Positions 23,224 through 28,257 of a stretch of 28,257 nt of DNA are shown here, piece after piece (position 1 is the first letter of the stretch; every line of letters begins with the position of its first letter). The translations under genes were made by a program, and so were the position numbers. Below the pieces are notes generated by a model, which ran no database searches, was not told the origin of the DNA, and saw only the letters and a list, made by a program, of their open reading frames with translations. The stretch is from JAKQIM01 sp964633225 (GTDB lineage Bacteria; Chloroflexota; Anaerolineae; Anaerolineales; UBA4823). The DNA lies in assembly GCA_964633225.1 (NCBI GenBank), contig CAZWFQ010000048.1:1-28257 (forward strand). Direction: 5' to 3'.

Positions 23224-23868
23224 ATGCCATCTGCCACGCCAACCCTTGAGAAGGTCACAGCCCTGATCACCCGCAAGGCCAACAGCAGGTTTGAGCTGCT
23301 GCTTTTCGAACACCCCACAACGGGCATCCAGATCCCTGCGGGTACGGTGGAGGCAGGCGAGAAAGCTGAGCATGCCGTGCTGCGCGAAGCGGCTGAAGAA
23401 ACCGGGCTGGGAGACCTGATCATCCTGGAAACCCTGGGCAGCCAGGACGAGCTGCCCCCGCCAGAGCACCTGATGGTGCTGACCTCCACGCCAGTTTATG
23501 CCCGGCCTGATCCCAACAGCTTTGATTGGGCCCGCTTTCGCAACGGCACAACCGTACGGTTTGTACGCCGCGAGGGCAAGTTCTGCCAGGTGAGCTATGA
23601 GGAGACCGACCGCTGGCCCGATCCCCAATACACCACCTACCAGATCACCGGCTGGGTGCCGACCAAAGTCTTGACCCCCCTGTGCGTGCGGCACTTTTTT
23701 CACATCGCCTGTGCTGTCGAGACCAGCGAACGATGGACGGTGAAAGCAGACAACCACATCTTCAAACTGTTCTGGGCGCCGTTGACGGACCTGCCCGCGA
23801 TCATTCCCCCTCAAGATACCTGGCTGAAATGGCTCAAGAAGGCCAACCTGGAGCAGACCCATCGATGA
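23224..23868 (+). CDS. NUDIX hydrolase
   Basis: A 214-residue protein with a complete Nudix box, residues about 38-60: G-x5-E-x7-R-E-A-x-E-E-x-G-L, beginning GTVEAGE and ending REAAEETGL. The box supplies the magnesium ligands for cleaving a nucleoside diphosphate linked to another moiety. IQIPAG just before it is typical of the family. The C-terminal third (about 125-214) extends beyond a minimal Nudix fold and is not recognised. The start at 23224 was chosen from the -10 box spacing and because the Nudix fold begins close to it; an in-frame upstream start at 23155 lies inside the previous gene. It is the first gene of a tightly overlapped three-gene unit, whose next start codon overlaps this stop as ATGA. 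Confidence 0.92.
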   Translation: MPSATPTLEKVTALITRKANSRFELLLFEHPTTGIQIPAGTVEAGEKAEHAVLREAAEETGLGDLIILETLGSQDELPPPEHLMVLTSTPVYARPDPNSFDWARFRNGTTVRFVRREGKFCQVSYEETDRWPDPQYTTYQITGWVPTKVLTPLCVRHFFHIACAVETSERWTVKADNHIFKLFWAPLTDLPAIIPPQDTWLKWLKKANLEQTHR

Positions 23869-24410
23869 AAGCTGACCTGGAGCGTGCAATTTCCCCGCGT
23901 CGCCAGCCTTACTATTTTGCACACAAAGCGCTGCCCGGCCTTTTATTCAGCAACCCTGAGCGTTTCTTCCAAACCCTGGCTCAAGATGGATTGTCTTTTT
24001 TGGAATATGCCTGGCAAAAAAGTGCCGATCCGCAGCGCGGCCCCGGCGTCCCCCAAACACGCTCTAGCCTCCCGTCAAACGGCCTGGCATTACAGATGGA
24101 ACAGCTTGAGGATGGCACCCACCTGGCGTTGATCACCCTGCCCCCGCCGCAAGCCATGACCGAAGTGTATTTTGCGGCTGCCGTTTACCGCCCAGCCCCA
24201 AGACCCCACCAGGCGGCCCTGCTGCGCTACATCATCCTTGAATACAGCATGGATTTCTTGACCGAAAACCTACAAACCATACTCGGCGAGTGGAATTCCA
24301 GTGCCGCCGTCCACATCAATTTGGGCTGCGGGCCTACCCCAGAGCTGCCGGCTTTTCGTACAGCCGTGTTGAATTTGATATACAATAATGATAAGGAGAC
24401 CACATCATGA
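23865..24410 (+). CDS. unknown 181-residue protein in the NUDIX operon
   Basis: Not recognised. It starts MKADLERAISPRRQPYYFAH, followed by LPGLLFSNPERFFQTLAQDG, a central segment with QMEQLEDGTHLALITLPPP and TEVYFAAAVYRP, and a C-terminal region with LRYIILEYSMDFLTENLQTILGEWN. The beta-rich centre flanked by helices, with no signal peptide, suggests a compact cytoplasmic domain. The start at 23865 overlaps the NUDIX stop as ATGA and the stop at 24408-24410 overlaps the next start as ATGA, so the three proteins are probably made in step and may act together. An alternative in-frame start at 23682 would lie wholly inside the NUDIX gene and is rejected. Confidence 0.8.
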   Translation: MKADLERAISPRRQPYYFAHKALPGLLFSNPERFFQTLAQDGLSFLEYAWQKSADPQRGPGVPQTRSSLPSNGLALQMEQLEDGTHLALITLPPPQAMTEVYFAAAVYRPAPRPHQAALLRYIILEYSMDFLTENLQTILGEWNSSAAVHINLGCGPTPELPAFRTAVLNLIYNNDKETTS

Positions 24411-24664
24411 TCAACCTATACGACGCCAACAGCAACGCCCGCTTGTGTGAGATCACCGAAGACCAGCTCCAATATCTACAGAAAGAAATGGAAGAAGAAT
24501 TTCCTGAAGACCAGGATTATTCAATCACCGGCATGGCGTTAGACTATTTCGAGGGGCAAAGCAAAGATCTCTTGCTCATCGACGGCCTGGCTGACCTGTT
24601 CAAGCTGCTGCGCCAGGCCCTGGGCGACAAGGAAGAACTGCTCGTCCGTTGGGTGCGCGAGTAA
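24407..24664 (+). CDS. small acidic 85-residue protein
   Basis: MINLYDANSNARLCEITEDQ opens the protein, followed by helical, strongly acidic sequence (QKEMEEEFPEDQDY) and a C-terminal helix (LADLFKLLRQALGDKEELLV). It has no signal peptide, TM segment or cysteine motif, and I do not recognise a family with a known role. The ATG overlaps the upstream stop and has AAGGAG at 24393-24398. A TACAAT at 24381-24386 might be an additional internal promoter. The gene ends the NUDIX unit. Confidence 0.78.
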   Translation: MINLYDANSNARLCEITEDQLQYLQKEMEEEFPEDQDYSITGMALDYFEGQSKDLLLIDGLADLFKLLRQALGDKEELLVRWVRE

Positions 24665-24689
24665 GCAGGGGCCTCAAAGCGTTCCTATA

Positions 24690-24695
24690 TACAAT
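24690..24695 (+). promoter_or_regulatory. -10 box before the structured leader
   Basis: TACAAT, within TATATACAAT, predicts a transcript start near 24702, five bases before the closing stem of the leader at 24707. The position between the end of one gene and a long untranslated leader supports a real promoter. Confidence 0.45.
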
Positions 24696-24706
24696 GGCTA
24701 GTTTTT

Positions 24707-24802
24707 AGCGCGGCAGATGCGGCGATTGTGAAACACACGCTAAGTGACCGGCACAGGTCAGCCGCTTTGGCTTCTACCGGCTGCCGTGCTATATCGGGGC
24801 AG
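24707..24802 (+). ncRNA. candidate structured 5' leader (riboswitch-like)
   Basis: The leader of the gene at 24808 can fold hierarchically. P1 is AGCGCGGCAG (24707-24716) with CTGCCGTGCT (24781-24790), ten pairs including one G-U. P2 is GCGGC (24719-24723) with GCCGC (24761-24765). Inside P2 are two hairpins: TGTG-AAA-CACA (24727-24737) and TGACC-N6-GGTCA (24745-24760), giving a three-way junction in which the last hairpin abuts P2. CTGCC (24781-24785) of P1 can instead pair with GGCAG (24798-24802), six bases before the ATG, which would cover the ribosome binding region. AGCC (24760-24763) can likewise pair with GGCT (24769-24772), breaking P2. It matches no riboswitch class I recognise. All pairings were read by eye, and chance stems are possible in GC-rich DNA. 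Confidence 0.45.
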
Positions 24803-24807
24803 TAAAC

Positions 24808-25182
24808 ATGAGCTCAAATTTCTACATTAACCTGTTTGCAGCTCTTTTTCTCTTGTTATTAGGGTCTTGGTACCTGGTTTTCAATCTGCGCGTCAGCTAT
24901 CTTAGCGGGTTTGGGTTCTACCGCTGGAGCGGCCTGGCCTATATGCTGGCCATTTTAGCGCTGGCAGGATGGTTCTGGCTGACCAGTGAACCCCTGCATA
25001 CCAGCCTTTTGGTGGCATCCCTACTTACCCAATTGGGCAGCCGTTTTTGGGAAAGCGCTCAAGAAATCCAGGCCAGGCAGACTGCCCCAGAGCGCTGGAA
25101 GCTATGGAAAGAGATGAGCCACCAGGCCGGAGTATTAGGGCGCATGCTTTTATTCCCCGGCAGCCAACCGCTTAACAAATAA
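24808..25182 (+). CDS. small membrane protein, 124 residues
   Basis: Three predicted TM segments: about 6-25 (YINLFAALFLLLLGSWYLVF), 42-62 (GLAYMLAILALAGWFWLT) and a weaker one around 66-78. A charged cytoplasmic-type tail follows (QEIQARQTAPERWKLWKEM). No family was recognised. The likely ribosome binding site is the GGGG at 24796-24799, part of the leader that may be sequestered by pairing with CTGCC. The long leader implies regulation after transcription starts, so the ligand or condition sensed there may point to the function. The beta-helix gene begins 15 bases after the stop and may share the transcript. Confidence 0.75.
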   Translation: MSSNFYINLFAALFLLLLGSWYLVFNLRVSYLSGFGFYRWSGLAYMLAILALAGWFWLTSEPLHTSLLVASLLTQLGSRFWESAQEIQARQTAPERWKLWKEMSHQAGVLGRMLLFPGSQPLNK

Positions 25183-25197
25183 CCCTGGTGACGGCTG

Positions 25198-26721
25198 ATG
25201 CTTGCTAATTTGCAGCATATGCGCATTCTTCGCAACCTGTGCAGCTTGCTGATCTTGTTCAGTACGGCCTGCCAGGGAGGAAACTCCGCCCCCACGGCCC
25301 CAGTTATCAGCATTCCCCTGCCCTCCACCGTCTCTCCGGTCCACACACCCATCCTGCCTGCCATCTGGACCGCTACCCCCGCCCTGCCGCCAACCCCTTC
25401 TATCCCCACACCCACCGCTGCGGGGGCCGCCTATTATGTGGCAACAGACGGCGATGACCACAACCCCGGCACGCTGGCCCTGCCCTGGCGCAGCATTCAG
25501 CACGCCGCCGACCATTTGCAAGATGGCGAAACCGTTTTCATACGCGGCGGCACCTATTATGAACAGGTGCGCCCACAGCATTCCGGCGCGCAGGGGGCTT
25601 ATATCACCTACACCGCCTACCCAGGCGAAGTGGTGACCCTGGATGGCAGCGGCATGCAGATGCCCTCTTGGGAAGGGCAGTTCTACATCGATGAACAGCA
25701 CTATATTCGCGTCAGCGGGCTGCGGGTGATCAACACCAGCGCTATCGGCATCCTTGCGGATGGCGGCAATCATCTCATTTTTGATCATAATACCACCTAC
25801 AACACCTATTCATCCGGCATCGGCGCATGGAACGGCTATGACGTGCTGGTGGAATACAACGAGATCGTACTGGCCTGCAACGATGGCGAGCAAGAAGATA
25901 TCACGGTCCTGGGCATCGACACCTTCGAGGTGCGCTTCAACCAGGTACACGATGGCGGCCCCGGCACGCGCGGGGGTGAGGGCATTGACGTGAAGGATGG
26001 CTCAGCCAACGGCTCGGTGCACCACAACCTGGTGTATAATCTGCAGCGCCTGGGCATTTACGTGGATGCCTGGGACCGCCACACCCACAATATCCACGTC
26101 TATGCCAATGTAGTGCATGATATGAACGCCTTCGGCTACGCCGTCTCATCCGAGATGGGCGGCCTGCTGGAGGATGTGTACATCTACAACAACCTGGCCT
26201 ACCACAACGCCGACTGCGGCCTGGGCATTTCAAGCTGGGGAGATGCGCCGAGCCACCCGATGAACAATATCCAGATCGTCAACAACACCTTCTTTGCCAA
26301 CGGCTGGAGCGGCTGGGGAGGAGGCATCTGCATCGAAAACAACCAGGCTACCAACGTCACCCTGCGCAACAACATCCTCAGCCAGAATGAATCCTTCCAG
26401 GTGGCGTATGAAGGCGGAGCGCAGCCGTCCGGTTATACCATCGACCACAACCTGATCGACGGCTTCCGCGCTTACCCCGGCGAGTTGTGCGGTGAGGCAT
26501 ACGTGGAAGGCAACCCGCTCTTCGTAGATCCCCTGGCCTTCGATCTGCACCTGCTGCCCGGCTCCCCTGCCATCGACGCCGGGCACCTTGACCTGGCCCC
26601 CACCCACGACCTGGATGGCCGCCTGCGCCCACAGGATGGGAGCGGCGGCGGCCTGGTCCTGCCAGATATCGGCGCCTACGAACAACCCAACACATCCAAA
26701 GGATCCCCCGATGAACCATGA
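25198..26721 (+). CDS. secreted right-handed beta-helix protein (pectate-lyase-like fold), probable lipoprotein
   Basis: A 507-residue exported protein. The N-terminus has a hydrophobic core (LCSLLILFSTACQ) ending in a possible lipobox cysteine (Cys25), although the -3 residue is not the usual leucine. A proline/threonine-rich linker follows (about 30-75). AYYVATDGDDHNPGTLALPW then opens a DUF1565-type domain, and about 300 residues of parallel beta-helix coils rich in 'N-x-I/V-x-x-N-x-x' repeats follow. The end contains NPLFVDPLAFDLHLLPGSPAIDAG, the usual closing motif of choice-of-anchor proteins. A carbohydrate-binding or lyase role is likely, but no catalytic residues can be assigned. GGTGA at 25187-25191 supports the ATG at 25198; an in-frame ATG at 25219 is the alternative. 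The stop overlaps the next start by 11 bases. Confidence 0.88.
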   Translation: MLANLQHMRILRNLCSLLILFSTACQGGNSAPTAPVISIPLPSTVSPVHTPILPAIWTATPALPPTPSIPTPTAAGAAYYVATDGDDHNPGTLALPWRSIQHAADHLQDGETVFIRGGTYYEQVRPQHSGAQGAYITYTAYPGEVVTLDGSGMQMPSWEGQFYIDEQHYIRVSGLRVINTSAIGILADGGNHLIFDHNTTYNTYSSGIGAWNGYDVLVEYNEIVLACNDGEQEDITVLGIDTFEVRFNQVHDGGPGTRGGEGIDVKDGSANGSVHHNLVYNLQRLGIYVDAWDRHTHNIHVYANVVHDMNAFGYAVSSEMGGLLEDVYIYNNLAYHNADCGLGISSWGDAPSHPMNNIQIVNNTFFANGWSGWGGGICIENNQATNVTLRNNILSQNESFQVAYEGGAQPSGYTIDHNLIDGFRAYPGELCGEAYVEGNPLFVDPLAFDLHLLPGSPAIDAGHLDLAPTHDLDGRLRPQDGSGGGLVLPDIGAYEQPNTSKGSPDEP

Positions 26722-27157
26722 AATTTCTGAACGCGCCCGCAGTCTGTTTAATGACTCTGGATTCTACTGTGCCGAAAGCGTATTGATGGCCCTGGCCGAG
26801 CACCAGGGCATTCAATCTGAAATCATCCCCAAGGTGGCGTCGTGTTTTTGTTCTGGCATAGCTCGCAGTGGTGAACTGTGCGGGGCGGTCAGCGGCGCCA
26901 TCATGGGCATTGGGCTGGCGCTCGGCCGCAGCACGCCAGATAGATCTTTGGATCCGGCTTATACTGCCACACGCCAGTTCACGCAAGCTTTTGAAGTCCG
27001 TTTTGGCTCGCTTAACTGCCAGGAACTGACCGGCTGCCACCTGGGTACACCCGCAGGCCAAGACAAGTTCAAAGCAGAGAACATCCGAGAGCGCTGCGAA
27101 GAGTACGTTGCCCAGGCGGCATACCTGGCATCGGAGGCCATTGAACACACCATCTGA
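26711..27157 (+). CDS. C_GCAxxG_C_C family (putative redox) protein
   Basis: A 148-residue protein of the C_GCAxxG_C_C family. Visible motif parts are FYCAESVLMAL, CFCSGIARSGELCGAVSGAIMG, the C-x5-C of LNCQELTGCHLG and the ENIRERCEEYV ending. The conserved cysteines suggest a redox or metal-binding role, and relatives occur in anaerobes; the actual function is unknown. The start at 26711 has AAAGGA at 26698-26703, seven bases away. The gene overlaps the end of the beta-helix gene by 11 bases, so they are co-transcribed. The next gene probably begins at a TTG inside its last codons. Confidence 0.9.
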   Translation: MNHEISERARSLFNDSGFYCAESVLMALAEHQGIQSEIIPKVASCFCSGIARSGELCGAVSGAIMGIGLALGRSTPDRSLDPAYTATRQFTQAFEVRFGSLNCQELTGCHLGTPAGQDKFKAENIRERCEEYVAQAAYLASEAIEHTI

Positions 27158-28257
27158 TCCCAATACCCCGCTTACCATCCGCGAATACCCCATCCTACTG
27201 GTCTTATTCGGCTTGATCTTTGGCAGCGTGGGGCTGTTCATCGCTTTTGGCGAGCCCAGGCAGATGGTCTTCGGCATGCTGTTCTTCTGCATTGGGCTGG
27301 CTGTAATCCTGTGGCTAGCAGCCATCGTCACCATCACCATTGACAAGACCTCAGGGCTGATGACGATCGTTTCTCAATACGTTGGGCGTCGCAAGTACGT
27401 GGAATACGAGATCAAAGATATCGTTGGGGTCGAGGTAGCCAGCCGCCAATCTCACAGCCGCAATGGCGGCAGCTCCACCGTCTATGGTGTGCAGTTCCTG
27501 CTGGCCGATGGACAGGCGGTTGATCTCTCAAGCTTTTATTCCAGCGGGCGGTCTGGCAAAGAGAAAACTGCCCAAAAGCTGCGCACTTACCTGGGCTTGC
27601 TGGACGTGGATTCTGCCTATTCAATCATCCCGAGGGCCGCCGCGGCCCCCACCCAGCCAGCCGCTGGCGCAGCCCAGCCGGGTGATCTTCCAGCCGGGCA
27701 GGCAGGCCAACCCGCCTACCAATCCACCAACGGCGTGCAGTGGCAGATCAGCAACCAGATCAGCAGCGCGTCGGATTTCAACGGCATGCGGGTGTTGCGC
27801 TGGTTTTCGCCCGATTTCAAACTCCCATCCGGTTTTCTTTACCTGGTACAGAAACCCAAAGGCTCGCCGGTGTTGGGCACAAGCGGGCTGCTGGGCAACC
27901 TTTCAATGACCCTTTACCGGGTCTCGCTGCGCATGTTCGGCTTCGACGATGCACACACCCCCGGCCTGGACCAGGCCGTGCCGCTCAAATCGCTCGACCC
28001 GCGCCTGGAAGACAATTACATGGCCCTGACCAACGACGAATACAGTGCCCGCCAACTGCTCAATCCTTGGGCCAGCATGCCCCTGGCGCAGTGGGCCGAA
28101 CGCCATCCCCTCAAGCAAATCCAGGCTGCCGATGGGCAATTGGCCGTGTTGTTCTCACCGCAGGGCGTATACGTAACCTGCATCGGCCTGGCACCGGGCC
28201 AAAGCGAGGCCCTGACCGACCTGGGCGTGGAATTGGTCAAGGCGCAGGGAGGCGGGG
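27141..28257 (+). CDS. membrane protein with two N-terminal TM segments and PH-like domain, cut by window edge
   Basis: An open frame runs from 27141 to the window end (372 residues visible) with no stop. The N-terminus reads REYPILLVLFGLIFGSVGLF and then a second TM segment (MLFFCIGLAVILWLAAIV). Next comes TITIDKTSGLMTIV, IKDIVGVEVASRQ and VQFLLADGQAVDLSSFYSSG, the strand pattern of bacterial PH-like domains. An alanine/proline-rich linker around residues 165-190 leads into a second domain (QWQISNQISSASDFNGMRVLRWF and following) that I do not recognise. No ATG precedes the first TM segment in this frame; TTG at 27141 with GGAGG at 27133-27137 is the best start, although the three-base spacing is short. 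It overlaps the upstream gene by 17 bases. Function is unknown. Confidence 0.75.
   Translation, partial: MNTPSDPNTPLTIREYPILLVLFGLIFGSVGLFIAFGEPRQMVFGMLFFCIGLAVILWLAAIVTITIDKTSGLMTIVSQYVGRRKYVEYEIKDIVGVEVASRQSHSRNGGSSTVYGVQFLLADGQAVDLSSFYSSGRSGKEKTAQKLRTYLGLLDVDSAYSIIPRAAAAPTQPAAGAAQPGDLPAGQAGQPAYQSTNGVQWQISNQISSASDFNGMRVLRWFSPDFKLPSGFLYLVQKPKGSPVLGTSGLLGNLSMTLYRVSLRMFGFDDAHTPGLDQAVPLKSLDPRLEDNYMALTNDEYSARQLLNPWASMPLAQWAERHPLKQIQAADGQLAVLFSPQGVYVTCIGLAPGQSEALTDLGVELVKAQGGG

Noticed and set aside
24665..24807. tRNA gene in the spacer before 24808
   Set aside because: There is no 7-bp acceptor stem with matching T and D arms, and no GGTTC-type T loop; the stems fit a leader RNA better.
26378..27346. 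Long minus-strand open frame across the beta-helix and C_GCAxxG_C_C genes
   Set aside because: It spans three plus-strand genes, has no recognisable domain, and would conflict with the well-supported C_GCAxxG_C_C protein.
1..28257. CRISPR arrays, insertion sequences, rRNA or prophage genes
   Set aside because: No regularly spaced repeats, transposase or integrase motifs, rRNA-like stretches or phage structural genes were seen on either strand.

Overview
The window looks like a piece of a GC-rich chromosome from an uncultured Chloroflexota bacterium, most likely Anaerolineae. This is inferred from gene content: a BTAD/SARP-type STAND regulator, a bacterial caspase with a C-terminal hydrolase, NrfHA without other Nrf genes, a SUI1/YciH protein, a C_GCAxxG_C_C protein and small lineage-type hypothetical proteins. 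No rRNA or other taxonomic marker is present. Two runs of exactly 100 N (15579-15678 and 21301-21400) mark scaffold joins of unknown true length; each interrupts or borders a coding region, so four coding entries are partial. Both window edges also cut genes.

Layout. 1-167: start of a YjbQ-family gene (minus). 216-2420: membrane-anchored PAS histidine kinase, convergent with a NYN/LOTUS-like protein (2417-3730, minus). 3848-8638: a plus-strand run of a MEMO-family protein, a CNNM/CorC-type transporter-like protein and PriA. 8633-8675: a dense set of overlapping dyads around a TATAAT box, ahead of a membrane protein (8743) and a phosphoribosyltransferase (9649), ending in a terminator. 10213-12840: respiratory ammonification module, consisting of a Crp/Fnr-family regulator (plus) facing nrfH-nrfA (minus), with a shared hairpin terminator between them and a TGTGA-N6-TCACG operator at class II distance from a predicted nrfH promoter. 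12841-19246: minus-strand block running from a 74-residue protein through a 163-residue protein, a protein kinase and a caspase plus alpha/beta-hydrolase polypeptide to an NAD-dependent epimerase. 19378-21300: divergent BTAD-STAND regulator. 21401-23219: DinB-family protein, SUI1-family protein and a DUF998-like membrane protein. 23224-24664: a NUDIX hydrolase and two unknown proteins, linked by ATGA stop/start overlaps. 24690-25182: promoter, a potentially structured leader RNA and a small membrane protein. 25198-28257: beta-helix surface protein, C_GCAxxG_C_C protein and the start of a two-TM protein.

Three observations deserve most attention. (i) The caspase-hydrolase / kinase / small-protein block opposite a STAND regulator resembles the effector-plus-signalling architecture of bacterial conflict or cell-death systems, although that role is inferred. 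(ii) The 5' leader at 24707-24802 can fold into a 10-bp closing stem with a three-way junction, and its 3' strand can alternatively pair just upstream of the start codon, which is the layout of a riboswitch. (iii) The nrfHA promoter has a Crp-type operator, and the neighbouring Crp/Fnr protein carries the matching R-E-x3-R recognition helix. A recurring extended -10 box (TGCTACAAT) also appears, in several cases exactly six bases before an ATG, suggesting leaderless transcripts.
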